A stretch of 64,000 nt of DNA from Pyxicephalus adspersus (GCF_032062135.1 NC_092860.1:126575508-126639507); one strand, 5' to 3'. Shown: positions 46,713 through 58,257, numbered from the stretch's first letter. Program-made: numbers and translations. The notes: a model not told the origin generated them from the sequence alone.

Positions 46713-46813
46713 GTCCAGTCTGTTTGACATCCATGGCCCCCTTCCTATATACAGTGGTGAAAAGAAGAGAGAAGAAGGAACAGGAAGTGTGTTATTTGTA
46801 TGACCACCAGGTG

Positions 46814-47112
46814 AAAGGGGGCAGCACTGTGCATCACAGGTTAGCACTCAAGCCTTTGCAGCACTAGATCCTACGTTTGAATCTCAGCCAGGACACTATC
46901 TGCATGGTGTATGCAGCTTGTCCCCGTGTTTGCGTGCGTTTGCTCCCACATTCCAAAAACATGCAGTTAGGTCAAAATTGACCTTAGACTACATTAACGA
47001 CATATGACTATGGTAGGGACATTAGATTGTGAGCCCCTTTGAGGGACAGTTAGTGACATGACTATAGACTTTGTAAAGCACTGCGTAATATGTGGGCACT
47101 ATATACAGCAAA
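46814..47112 (+). repeat. tRNA-headed SINE, most complete copy in the window
   Basis: The head resembles a tRNA gene promoter: GGTTAGCACTC (A-box-like) and GTTTGAATCTC (B-box-like, near 46872). It is followed by the conserved body ('cactatctgcatggtgtatg', 'gcgtttgctcccacattcca', 'aaaaacatgcag') and the L2-like tail ('gattgtgagcccctttgagg', 'aaagcactgcgtaatatg'). Other copies are 6280-6528, 20735-20862 (reversed) and 52203-52434. A decayed B box suggests it is no longer transcribed. Confidence 0.82.
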
Positions 47113-48055
47113 TACTTCTTTCCCTCACTGTAAATACTGAGTAAAAATAATAATAAAGCTGAACTCCAGACAGAAATGTCATCGAGTTTGGAACTATCAA
47201 GTACTCCCTAATTCACGATCACATATCAGTCCACATTTTTGTTTAGTCCTGAAATCTGCCATCTGTGCACATAATAGGCAGAGTCCTATTTTTCCAGTTG
47301 GCATGCAGAGTTCTGAACATGTCTGCTATAGAATGAATTATAATTTCCTTCCCTGTGCCAAAAAAGGAACACACCAGTATACAGGCTAAAAAGATGTAAT
47401 GTTAACCAGCAGTTTATATGTATGGAAATACTATGAATGGATTTTATATTAAAGTGTTCACAATAAAAGACTGATGGAACAGAATTTCAAATCTTTTCAC
47501 ATGACCAATGATAAACACAAACTGTATGAAACAAACTTTTAGAACATGTATAACATTGTCAGGATCTTTAAAACTGGTTGTATTCTGTATTAATAATCAA
47601 TAATCGAGCTGTCAGTAAATCCATCAAACAGGTACAGACATTTCATATATTAACACAGCTCAGATATAAAGCTGAAGAACAAGATCACATACATGTAGAT
47701 TGATTATCTGATACAATGGTTTTATTAATTATGGTTTATTAGGTTATTTAGGGCTATCAATTTGTGATAAATATACATTCTTTGCAGATTGTATATATTT
47801 ATATGCCCCTGTTCGCGGCATTCGCCCTCAGTGCCATATGTGATACATAGAGACGTTTCTATCCCCTGTGGAAACAAAACACCTAAAAGTGACACTTGTA
47901 ATCCCCAGAACACTGGATTAAATAAGAATACCATGTTCAAGTAAACAACATTCCAGGACAGAATCCTTCATTACAAGATTGAGTCTTGATGTCACACAGT
48001 GTAATCAGATCACACCTATCCTTGGGAGCTTTCACTGCCTTCTATACAGGAGCTG
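47113..48055. other. noncoding sequence, nothing recognised
   Basis: The phrase 'ataaagctgaactccagaca' at 47156 recurs in part at 53287 and may be the tip of another TTAA-type repeat. No exon. Confidence 0.3.
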
Positions 48056-48059
48056 TAAA

Positions 48060-48430
48060 ATATAGGTGTTTTCTCCTGTCATTGTCCCCTTTGTCAGGCT
48101 GAAATGTATATTTTAATGCCTCGTGAGAAAATACACAAATAAAGGACGGACAATTGTTCCGGTTTCAGAATTATATCTTGAAAACTTCAGCTTTGTAAAC
48201 TGCCAGCACGAGGAGTGTCTGTAAATTGATAACAGTGTAAACCCATGTGTAATACAAAATGTTTCTAATATATTTCACATAATAAATCCTGTGCATTTGT
48301 GCTTGTAAATGGAGTTAGATGCAGACCTGAATATTCATTTGTCTACCCTGGACAGGTGAATTGTGACTACTGACTCTGCTCCTTTATTACCAATTTAGTT
48401 ATGTGATTTTCTTACAGGTAAGATTACCAG
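48060..48430. promoter_or_regulatory. candidate conserved noncoding element
   Basis: About 370 bp, complex and repeat-free. It contains the overlapping SOX-like palindrome ACAATTGT (48150-48157), TATTCATTTGTCTACC, CCTTTGTCAGG and CCTTTATTACC. Strong enhancer texture, with no coding frame. Conservation is inferred. Confidence 0.35.
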
Positions 48431-49230
48431 ACTTCAGAGTTTAATAATCAAGAAAATGAAGCTGCATGGTTCCTAATCTACAAGGAATCTTGACACTACC
48501 ACTTGTGGATCCTACACCCACTTGCTATATTTTCCTACATACAGTTCTGTATTTAAGGATCATGTTGGTGCTTTAGGTTCTATACATTTTTATTTTCTGG
48601 TTGTTGGAGGAAAAAAATTGGAAAAAATGCACTTGTAGTAGAACATGCAATATATAGTCCAGCAAATAAGAACCTCCAAAGTAAATGGAGAACGTTGTGC
48701 AAAGTTTAACAAAGCTACAATCTTCCTGTCCGCATACCATTGTACCCCCATACTCTATTAAGAGTATGAAAGGTCCTCTTACAGTCTGCAAAATAAATTA
48801 TATGTCACCATTTACTACAGTTTTTGTAGCAGATGCCTCCCATACCAATGACTATTAACAGGATAACATTACCCAAATCAACATTTTAATACATAGTTTA
48901 TTAGTTCTTAGATGTGGTGGACACATTATTTTCTATTTTTAGGAACTCTTTATTTTCAATTGGTGATCCTGCAAGTAGAATACACCTGTCCTGCGGTGTC
49001 TATTCTCACATCACTGTGGAGGCAGAAGTACTGTCCCCATAGCATTTTCCTCTGATTTGTACTACAGACTCATCTTACTCTCCAAAAGCAAATGCAGCCA
49101 CCACCACAGGACTTATTAGCTGCAAAATATTGAATGTTTGTTCCTTGGTTTAGATATGCTTTACCTCCAGACCCAGAGGCCATCCTCTTCTACTCATGGA
49201 CTGGAAGGTGCCCTAGTTGTGTTCCACTAG
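48431..49230. other. noncoding sequence, nothing recognised
   Basis: No exon or defined repeat recognised. Confidence 0.3.
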
Positions 49231-49231
49231 G

Positions 49232-49316
49232 ACCCCCTATTTAATGTAGAGCGGTGCTTAATATGTTGGCGCTATATAAAACCTGTTTAATATTAATATA
49301 AAAATATTAATAATAA
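49232..49316 (+). repeat. L2-like/SINE 3' tail
   Basis: 'ccctatttaatgtagagcgg', 'tgcttaatatgttggcgcta', 'tataaaacctgtttaatatt' and an AAT-type tail. Tail only. Confidence 0.85.
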
Positions 49317-51035
49317 CCATGACTACTCCATGAGTATAGCAGAAGGGGATGGCCAGTACCTTCAAGGGCAATGCATTCTCTGCTACATTTGCACCAAAAT
49401 AATATTTTCTGGTATTCCCCTATATGCAGTGAGATATAGATGTAGCAAGGGGCAACTTGAAATCTTTACAACAGCAGTTTTTTGGGAAACCTATTATAGT
49501 AATTATTTTTAAGCCTTTAAATATGGGCCTGAATTAGAACTAAAACTGCTCAACTCACCATGTTGACCATGTTCAGCTGCAGGGCAGTGCCATCTTCCTT
49601 TCCTCCCAGAGACTCTCGAGTCACCTTGATTGGCTGTGCTGGGATGACACTTATCCATCCCTAAAACAAGCCAGGATTGCCTGCGCAGGCACAGTTTAGC
49701 TTTTTTCATATTTCACCAACACAGTCTAGCAGGTAAGACAAGGTTTTGCGGAAGGGACATCTCCTGTTCCTTTCTGCAATAACCACCTGCCTGCTTCTTA
49801 ATTTTGTAAGGTGGGACTTCTAGGGAGTTCTAGATATCTGAAATTATTGTGATAGCTACTTTAGAAAAAGATAATCAAATCGTATCAATACATTGGATGA
49901 TAACTGTTGGCTTTTATTTATTTTAGGCCCAATTATGTCCCCCTTTACATGATGTGGACATTTCTGAAAACTGGTAGGCAGGAGAAACTAACATCACTTA
50001 TGGGAACATAATTTACTTTGATCTTCTAATCGGTTCTAGAAATTTGTCAGAGCTGCTTTTTAAAAACACATATATTTAGGTATGTCTCTTCCTGATATTT
50101 GTATGAATGTCCAATTAGGATATTAGATTTACACGTAACACGTATCACATAACTGAGATTGCTGCCTTACAAAGAAAAACTAAACCAGTGTTGTACACCC
50201 CTGCATGGCACAGAAGGGCAAATATCTTATGAGGAGATTGACAAAGAAAGTTAAATGAAATGATTTTTAATCACTTGATCCTTGTCACACCACTCGAGTG
50301 CTATGCAGTAATACACTAAGGAATTTCCACAAAGTAAAGTTTAGGGACTTAACTTTTTCACTGCCTGGGTGGTCCACATTTTATGTTGTCTGTGTTACTT
50401 CTAAAATTACAGGCAAATTATTATTTTTTATACTGGTTTTGATGAACTAGACATCCTTAGAACTGGTGGGTTACTTATGATCCCTATCCAAACTTTATCC
50501 ACATCGTTTAGGTTTTCTCAATCTTATTCCAGTGATAGTTATATCAAATAAACTCCAGGCAATGAATGGTACATATTTTACATTGAAACCCGTTAAAGTG
50601 ATACAGCCTCTCCATTGTGGGTATTTAATTCTGCATTAATTTCATGCAACTGGTTGGTTTGGCTGGTAAATTCCCAAGGTTGCTGATCTTCTTATGTTGT
50701 GACCTATATCTGAACCTGATAAAGTGCACAAAAATGTATTTACCCATGAATACTTGTGTTTGAGCAACACAAACTTCAGCCCTAATTTAAGCAAAATAAA
50801 AAACATATGCAGGTCATAGTAATGCATCTATTCTTTTAAAGACCCTGCAATCGTTGTGCTGAAAACACATGCCATTTTTGTGGACTGAATGGTGTCAGCC
50901 TTGTCCAGGGTCTTTTGTTAACCCACAAAACACTCCTCTCAGATCTGTACAACAATAATGGTAATCTTTATTAATAACATGAAGGGCTATATGAGATAAC
51001 ACAGGAAGTATGCAGAAAACACGAGAGGAGACATA
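49317..51035. other. noncoding sequence, nothing recognised
   Basis: No exon or repeat end recognised. Confidence 0.3.
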
Positions 51036-51039
51036 TGAA

Positions 51040-51121
51040 TCCCTATTTAATTTACAGCGCTGCGTAATATGTTGGCGCTGTATAAATCCTGTTTATTATT
51101 ATTAATATTAATAATAATAAT
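51040..51121 (+). repeat. L2-like/SINE 3' tail
   Basis: 'ccctatttaatttacagcgc', 'tgcgtaatatgttggcgctg' and 'tataaatcctg', then a TTA/AAT simple tail. The least diverged tail copy in the window. Confidence 0.88.
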
Positions 51122-52200
51122 ACTTTTTATAATGAGAAGGCTAAAACAAGCCATTTAACATGCACATTTATAAGTAACTTTGTATCAGAGATTATTACTT
51201 CACTTTATATATTGTGAGTGGCTACTGAAGCTTGAAGCTGTGACACAGATCTTTCTGGTTGTATGACCTGGTTCTTAGTGTTCTTTAGATTCCAAGAACC
51301 TTTTAGAGGTTGTAGGGAGGGAGGATTTACAATGCAGAATTATATAACAGGAGCTCATAAACACTGGACAACCTGATTCATTTAACTGCACTGAATTGTA
51401 GAAAACTGAAATTATAGCAAGCCATAGTACACATTGCAATTTTACCATAGGCACATATTTATAGTGAGAGCTCTTCATTATCTTCTTGGATGACTAGGGG
51501 TGACTGTAATAGGCCAGGCCTTACCATGCAGTGGCTGATTTTTGGCCCTTTTGGGACTAATATATTTTATGGCAGTGCTTGCTGTTATATGCTGAGATTT
51601 AAAAAAAAATGGATAGAATTGGAGAAAATAGATGGTTGTGACCTCCAAAATAAGATTATCCATCAGTTCTAATTTTTTTTTCAAACCCATGTGAATTGCA
51701 TTAAGGAAGCCCATTCATTTTACTAGGCTCGCAATGCAAGAAAAAAAAACCTGCACTAGTTTTAACAATGCAGCTCATCACAACCCACAAAGCATTCACA
51801 TCTGTCACTGAGTTGCTATATAACACAGATGTGTTAGGGTTGGCTATATGAGCACTGAGGTGCCATTTAGAATGAATGACAATGTACTGCTAAAATATTA
51901 TATTGCTCATATAGTGTAACTATACACTATTATAATGTGCATTAAAACAAGGATTTCGCCCTTTGTTACTATAATGCCAACTAGAAAATTCATCCTATAG
52001 TGCACCCGTTTCCAAACTATGGGTAATAAACTTTAAATAAATACCTTTAAAACAGTAGTATTTTAGTTGGGTTTCTAACAACTTGGAAAAAATTGTTGGA
52101 TGATCACATTAGAAGCTGACAGACTATTTACATCTGCTCTTCCAAAAATGCAGTCAGAGTTTTGAGTGATTCTGATGTACAACATTTGATTTTTTTTCTC
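51122..52200. other. noncoding sequence, nothing recognised
   Basis: AT-rich sequence. No defined feature. Confidence 0.3.
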
Positions 52201-52202
52201 AT

Positions 52203-52434
52203 ACCTCCAGTATTCCAATATTAATATTGCATTCCCAAAATATGCGGTTATGATAATTGGCTTTCACCCAAAATGACTTTAGATTGTAATATTGATATAT
52301 GATGATGGTAGGGACATTAGATTTGTGATCATCTTTGAGGGACAGCTAGTAACATGACAATGGGCTTTGTGAAGAGATGAGTAATATGTTGGCGCTATAT
52401 AAATACAAATTATTATAAATTTTATTATATAAAC
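52203..52434 (+). repeat. SINE copy, diverged
   Basis: 'acctccagtattccaatatt' is followed by 'attcccaaaatatgcgg', 'atgatggtagggacattaga', 'agggacagctagtaacatga', and the tail 'aatatgttggcgctatataa'. It aligns with the copies at 6280 and 46814. Confidence 0.8.
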
Positions 52435-53280
52435 AGTACAGTCGTAATGATCTTCAAGTCGGCAAATTTCTATTTGATGACTTTTATTATTTTTTTGTGT
52501 CTAGAAATGTTGGGGATAGTTGATTTCAACTTTAAGGTTTCCATTAAAGCTTGATCTGAGCCAATAACTGTTATCACTGTATATTCATTTGTTGCTATCT
52601 GCAATGAGGAAATGCAGTAAAAATATTCTGAATTGGTACAAAGTTGAAGCCTCGGCAGAAAGCTGTGAGGTCTGGGAGAGGGAGTGTAGTTTTACTGGGA
52701 ACGAATACATGCTTACAAAAGAAACAGGTTTTTCAAAATGCTGGTGAGGCCTATGTGTTTGCCAAGTAATATAGATTGCACAATGTCTTTGCACACACAA
52801 GGACACGTTGCATTTGAACAGATTGTCTTTCAGTTTGAAACTCCAAGAAAAAAATATATGCTACTTATATTTAACAATTTCACTAAATATTATATCAACA
52901 TAAATATAATTGCTATATTTAAGTTCAGTAAACCCGTATTTCATACTGTGAGTCTTACCTAACTGCAAGGCAGTGTACCAGACAACCTTAGGTACCTGCT
53001 GTTACTTTGCCAGCATTCCACTGTCATTGAAAATGCCACCAAAGCAACCGGCAAATGTGATGAAAGGTAAAACTTTTATAGGTATAAGCTATAACATAAG
53101 CATGGAGTGCTGAAATGTGGGAGTGTCACATGTTGCCTCATACCAGCATGTTTCGGTATAAGTTGGAAAGGAATGCAACAAGGTAAAGGCAGTCTTCTCT
53201 GCATACTGACAGAGAACTGAAACTTTATTAAGAGCATTAAACTAAACCTGCCAGCCATTTTGGGTATATAAAAGTCATAC
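52435..53280. other. noncoding sequence, nothing recognised
   Basis: No exon or repeat end recognised. TTTCGGTATAAGTTGG at 53152 weakly echoes the GAAAC motif but lacks the rest. Confidence 0.3.
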
Positions 53281-53283
53281 TTA

Positions 53284-53650
53284 AATAAAAGCAGAACTCT
53301 AGGCAAAATAAAAAAAATTTAGCCCATTAAAAGAAAAAAAAATAGATCTTGTAGTTATTACTTTAAGTCCAGAGCTTTCCTCTGCAGTTCTTATTTTCCA
53401 CCACAAGATGGCCTCAGTCTAATAGTCAGCATCTTTCAACACACTTCATTTGGGCCCAGTTTTTCCTAGGCTGTGAATGGATAGTGGAAACGACATAGTG
53501 ATTGGCTCTTCTCTGTGTCATCTTGCCCACATGCACCCTTTGCTGCCTTTTTTTCACACATTTGGGCAATGCTAAACAGGAATTGCAAAAGAATACCATG
53601 TCCAGTTCAGCTGCTTTCACTGCTTTCGCTTAAAAATGTATACTTTAATT
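53284..53650. repeat. possible old DNA-transposon repeat
   Basis: Begins 'aaaagcagaactctaggcaa', a phrase shared with 47156 and known to me from frog repeats, and remains GC-richer to about 53630. The right end is not defined. Confidence 0.35.
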
Positions 53651-53819
53651 TTATGTGAAGAGTTACAGAGCAGCATTCATTTTTCTATATCTGAGTTTAG
53701 TTTGGGTATAAAAAACCCCTCTGAACACCTAGAGGTAGCTGTTTACCAATGATAATAGAAAATACATCACAGTGATGTTTCTGTGGCCGTACTTTTGTTC
53801 TGTCGGTTTCTTTGTTGAA

Positions 53820-54090
53820 AATGGCTAACAGGTGCATTTAATAAGTAACACATTACACCAACAAAAAGCCTTGGTAAACGTGACAATTTTCACTTCTAAA
53901 CTGAACACAGGTTTGATAAAATGATTAGCCTGCCTGAGAACCTAAAATGTATTTACATCCAATTTATTTGATCCTTGATCACACATAAACTGGAATTATT
54001 AGAAATGTTATTACATATTGATTGAAAGAGTCATGTTGTGTGAACAATCAAGCAAATTAGGTTGGAAACTTTGACAATGTATAGAAATTG
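53820..54090. promoter_or_regulatory. candidate conserved noncoding element
   Basis: Complex sequence with CAGGTGCATTTAATAAG, ATTTGATCCTTGATCAC and TGAACAATCAAGC. No repeat or coding signal. It lies close to the next candidate at 54230, as clustered enhancers often do. Confidence 0.3.
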
Positions 54091-54229
54091 CTAATTTTGT
54101 TAACCATATCCAAACGTAACCTGGCCTGGGTCCTCGGGGTGAGCACATCCCTTGTAGATCTACTGTGGTAGCCAATCAGAAACCTACAGTGTATTACATC
54201 CTTGGTTGACCACTACTACAAATTAGACA

Positions 54230-54620
54230 AAGAGAAGAAAAATTCATTGATTCATTTTTTTTAATTCTGGTTGCAACTACACAAATTGGTTCCAGATACA
54301 AACATTATCCATAATGAGGCAGAATTTTTACCATTCCATACGCAGTCCTCACAAGCTGTGACTCTGTTAAACTTGGAATGTATTTTGAAATATAAATTGA
54401 TTGTATGCTCATTTGCATAACTATTTCCGAAAATTGATTCAGATTTTTTTCTATTAGAAGATAATTGATTTATTTTTATTCTGCACACCTTTGTTTTCAG
54501 GACACATGCCAAATCTACAATACTTAATTAGGAGATGCTTGGCGTACTGCATTTTAATGTTTTGATGTTTGAATACTATGAGCACTTTTGTTCCTGCTGT
54601 CTATATGCATGAAGGGCAAA
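54230..54620. promoter_or_regulatory. candidate conserved noncoding element with POU octamer
   Basis: Contains ATTTGCAT (54411-54418, the reverse of the POU octamer ATGCAAAT), TAATTA at 54525-54530, TAATTGATT and CAAATTGGTTCC. It is AT-rich but complex over about 390 bp with no transposon ends. Among the enhancer-like stretches this looks the strongest. Confidence 0.38.
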
Positions 54621-55140
54621 TTTGCCACTTGATGAAATCTCATAATGATTTTACTAGCAAAGCCTGCACAAAAAGCTATACAATACAAGACAACCACTGA
54701 TTAGCTGCATTAGATAACCAATTTTTACTGTTAATGCCAAGTTACTGGATCAATACCATCTACTTGCTGGTGTTCATTTTTATTTTACATATATTGTAAC
54801 TGAAAACTGGCTGATTATGTAAACTCATTTGGTAATCCTCTTACATTTATACTTTTACAAACAGTGGCTTGTTCACATAAGAACTTGGTACAATCACATG
54901 CAGTAAATATCCGAAACCCTAATAAACCATGTTTTGTATTTGAGTACAATGATGGTACAGGTTGTTTAGGATAACCATATACCCAAAGAAAGATAATAGA
55001 TGTTAGTTGTTACTAGGTAGAAGATGAGCTGACTACATGTAATTGGTTTCTAAGGATTAGTGCATGCTCATTATGCTGTAAATAGCATCAAAGGGAATAT
55101 TTAATATAAAGGTGCAAATAGGCATTACTCATGCACAAAT
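54621..55140. other. noncoding sequence, nothing recognised
   Basis: No defined feature. Confidence 0.3.
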
Positions 55141-55148
55141 TATTACAA

Positions 55149-55163
55149 CACACACACATACAG

Positions 55164-55208
<45 letters not shown>

Positions 55209-55209
55209 A
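55149..55209. repeat. compound (CA)n(TA)n(CA)n microsatellite
   Basis: ACACACACA-type units, about 14 TA units, then CACACACACA. After it the words 'aaagtacccatatttacacc' and 'aaaatacccatatttattcc' repeat loosely to 55340, a degenerate minisatellite-like array. Confidence 0.9.
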
Positions 55210-55345
55210 AGTACCCATATTTACACCCAATACACAAAGTACTCATATATACACCCAACTCGACTTAAAATACCTAATATACTGCTAACGCTACCTAAAA
55301 TACCCATATTTATTCCTAACTCTACCCAAAATACCCTTTATAAAA
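55210..55345. repeat. degenerate short tandem array
   Basis: Variants of 'aaagtacccatatttacacccaa' recur at irregular 30-40 bp spacing (for example 55208, 55239, 55297). Confidence 0.6.
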
Positions 55346-55705
55346 GTTGTGGTCAGTTGAAAAGTTTTCAGCAGAGATGTCACTTTTGGATTACCACCAT
55401 TACTGTTAAAAATGGTAATCAACACATTTATGAAGTGGCGGTTGTCAATTTAGACTTCACAAGGAAGCATTTACCACTTTGAAAGTGGAGAATGCCATAG
55501 GCCATAAAGGTACTTTTGAGGGTTGAATCCAGCTAACAAAATTGGCAAATTCGCTATTCAAGTAAGTGGAACTCCTGTTTATGTTTGTAGTATTGCCATC
55601 ATTTTCTGTTCGTCATAGGATTAAATGGATTGCTCTTAAAAAACAAAGAAGTGGTAATGTATTATCTGATCGCCACTTCTTTATAAATAATTCTTATAAG
55701 AAGAA
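55346..55705. other. noncoding spacer
   Basis: An inverted pair GAAGTGGCGGTTG (55434) and GATCGCCACTTCTTT (55669), with a third GAAGTGGTAATG at 55648, suggests an old palindromic repeat, but the limits are unclear. Confidence 0.3.
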
Positions 55706-55707
55706 CT

Positions 55708-56008
55708 TTGGCTACATACACATTTGCAATAATTGTCTTTGGAAAGGATTGTGAAAGCCAAACAACTGCACTATGCATGAATGAGTGCTGTACATACAGC
55801 GTTGTTTTGCTCTATGGAGAGGGGAGACCGACACAGCTGCACCCCGCTGTGTTCTCTCCCCTTCACTTTCATTACGATCGTTCCTCGTCCGTGGATTTGC
55901 TAGGACAGTTGTTCGGACAATGGGCTCTGCACACACACCAGATTCTCATCTGATATCAGCCCTGAGACGATTATCAGACAAGAACCATCTGACATGTGTA
56001 CGTAGCCT
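55708..56008. mobile_element. AGCTGCGTACACAC MITE, diverged
   Basis: Left end TTGGCTACATACACAT, right end the complement of AGGCTACGTACACATG, followed by TAA at 56009-56011. The left flank no longer matches. The interior hairpin around GTGCTGTACATACAGCG and the block TTCGGACAATGGGCTCTGC align with the copies at 36686 and 43591. Confidence 0.85.
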
Positions 56009-56011
56009 TAA

Positions 56012-56455
56012 TCTATGATGACACGTGATAAATACTTTATTATTAGCGTAAAATGCATTCAAACAAGTTATCTGATGCAGTCATACAGAAAGATTATATT
56101 GGGGTTTTGTTGCTTAAATGTTGTTGCTGTTGTTGAGCTGTGTCACTCATGAATGTGTATGAACATGTGAATCTATTTTTAGAGCCTGATTTCTGTCTGG
56201 ACCAAGTTTCCCTGAACATGTTATATTGCTAATGTTTTCTGTTTTGGTATTTTTTTTAATTAATTTTTATTATATAAATGAATAGGACTATTTTAGTTGT
56301 ACATTTTATAATTGTTTTTACATAAAATAACACAGGCAGTCATTGCATTAGTGTTTCTCTTGTTATCGCAGAATGTGGAAAAGATTTCCAAGTTGTAGAG
56401 ACCCTTTATAGTCTGATCCTGTTCCTGTTTTTATAAGCCAGCACAGACAGTTCCT
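56012..56455. other. noncoding sequence, nothing recognised
   Basis: T-rich sequence. No defined feature. Confidence 0.3.
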
Positions 56456-56484
56456 GGTGACTATGAATATATGACAGATGATCC

Positions 56485-56515
56485 TGTCATGTGACAGGTC
56501 CAGGGTCATGTGACA
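56485..56515. promoter_or_regulatory. paired TCATGTGA E-box-like sites
   Basis: GTCATGTGACA occurs twice, at 56486-56496 and 56505-56515, 19 bp apart. The core TCATGTGA is the M-box/E-box form bound by MITF/TFE-type factors. The spacing is close to two helical turns. Confidence 0.3.
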
Positions 56516-56730
56516 TACCTGCCAATCATTACTCATACAGCTAGATCCTAGCTAGATAATAAAGCTGCACTATATGAGCTATGGAAAGTCCCTCTCAGTT
56601 TATACAGATACTGGATAAAAGGTACAATTTATTATAACCTGTATTATATTCTTTCTTTTGTAATAATGTCATTTTAGTGGTGTCTGTTTGCTTGGCCAAA
56701 ACTTTGCTGCCAAGGTTACTTCTATCTCTA

Positions 56731-56752
56731 TTCATCATAGTTACATAGTAGC
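56731..56752. repeat. shard of 'catagttacatagta' frog repeat
   Basis: The phrase TTCATCATAGTTACATAGTA is a common start of a frog interspersed repeat. Only about 20 bp are present. Confidence 0.4.
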
Positions 56753-56756
56753 TGTA

Positions 56757-56801
56757 ATTCATAATATTAATACTGTAGTGAACAGAATTAATATTATGAA
56801 T
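56757..56801. repeat. perfect 15-bp inverted repeat
   Basis: ATTCATAATATTAAT at 56757-56771 and its exact complement at 56787-56801, with a 15-base loop. It could form a hairpin or be the two ends of a collapsed element. Confidence 0.95.
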
Positions 56802-57038
56802 ATTGAGACGCCCGTCCAGGGAAGGGTTGTATGACCCGGTGATAATCTGGTTGTGTATGGACAGGCAACATTTGCAGCAAATGAGTGTAAATCAGTAGAT
56901 AGTTTGGTCACAGGAAAATCTTTCTGCAGTTTCTTTAGTATTAGAATCTGATTCTGCCCAGTGTAAACACCAAAGCCAAATCGGATGATAACTGTGTGGT
57001 GTAGAGGTATGTACAAAGTATTAATTTGTATTATTATA

Positions 57039-57914
57039 NNNNNNNNNNNNNNNNNNNNNNNNNNNNNNNNNNNNNNNNNNNNNNNNNNNNNNNNNNNNNN
57101 NNNNNNNNNNNNNNNNNNNNNNNNNNNNNNNNNNNNNNNNNNNNNNNNNNNNNNNNNNNNNNNNNNNNNNNNNNNNNNNNNNNNNNNNNNNNNNNNNNNN
57201 NNNNNNNNNNNNNNNNNNNNNNNNNNNNNNNNNNNNNNNNNNNNNNNNNNNNNNNNNNNNNNNNNNNNNNNNNNNNNNNNNNNNNNNNNNNNNNNNNNNN
57301 NNNNNNNNNNNNNNNNNNNNNNNNNNNNNNNNNNNNNNNNNNNNNNNNNNNNNNNNNNNNNNNNNNNNNNNNNNNNNNNNNNNNNNNNNNNNNNNNNNNN
57401 NNNNNNNNNNNNNNNNNNNNNNNNNNNNNNNNNNNNNNNNNNNNNNNNNNNNNNNNNNNNNNNNNNNNNNNNNNNNNNNNNNNNNNNNNNNNNNNNNNNN
57501 NNNNNNNNNNNNNNNNNNNNNNNNNNNNNNNNNNNNNNNNNNNNNNNNNNNNNNNNNNNNNNNNNNNNNNNNNNNNNNNNNNNNNNNNNNNNNNNNNNNN
57601 NNNNNNNNNNNNNNNNNNNNNNNNNNNNNNNNNNNNNNNNNNNNNNNNNNNNNNNNNNNNNNNNNNNNNNNNNNNNNNNNNNNNNNNNNNNNNNNNNNNN
57701 NNNNNNNNNNNNNNNNNNNNNNNNNNNNNNNNNNNNNNNNNNNNNNNNNNNNNNNNNNNNNNNNNNNNNNNNNNNNNNNNNNNNNNNNNNNNNNNNNNNN
57801 NNNNNNNNNNNNNNNNNNNNNNNNNNNNNNNNNNNNNNNNNNNNNNNNNNNNNNNNNNNNNNNNNNNNNNNNNNNNNNNNNNNNNNNNNNNNNNNNNNNN
57901 NNNNNNNNNNNNNN
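57039..57914. other. assembly gap (876 N)
   Basis: All bases are N. Two very long open frames that cross it exist only because N was read through. The flanks are AT-rich (TTGTATTATTATA on the left, AACATATTATTAGG on the right). Confidence 1.
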
Positions 57915-58195
57915 AACATATTATTAGGCAACATGGTGTCAGTTACTCTAATAAATCCTCACCGTGAGTTACTGTATAAAATCCTCACAAACAAAGCAAA
58001 AAAAAAAAAAAAACTTTATGGAGCCTAGACATTCATTAACTTCTGGAGCAAGCTGTGCTTTGGTATGCAAAAAAGAAACACCTGCAGAATTTGTCTTGGT
58101 CATTTAAGAGTTACAAGATTTCTTCTGCAAGTCTTGGAAACAGCCCCCTCCCCCCATCAAGCCTCTGTCCTGCACACCAATGACTAAGCAGGGAA
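57915..58195. other. noncoding spacer with poly-A
   Basis: An A15-type run lies at 58000-58014. Nothing upstream identifies a retroposon. Confidence 0.3.
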
Positions 58196-58196
58196 G

Positions 58197-58257
58197 CCAT
58201 TCATATCTAGGAGAGGTCCATATGTCGGAAGTGTCCTTAACTCGGGGACTACCTGTA
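58197..58257. repeat. interspersed repeat fragment
   Basis: 'atatgtcggaagtgtcctta' followed by 'actcggggactacctgta' is a phrase I recognise from frog repeats. The limits are approximate. Confidence 0.4.

Noticed and set aside
46830..46885. Possible tRNA gene (A-box and B-box-like words)
   Set aside because: It does not fold as a tRNA cloverleaf by eye and continues into a SINE body; it is the SINE head.
56759..58028. Very long open frames crossing the N gap on both strands
   Set aside because: They exist only because unknown bases were treated as codons; the real flanking parts are short and featureless.
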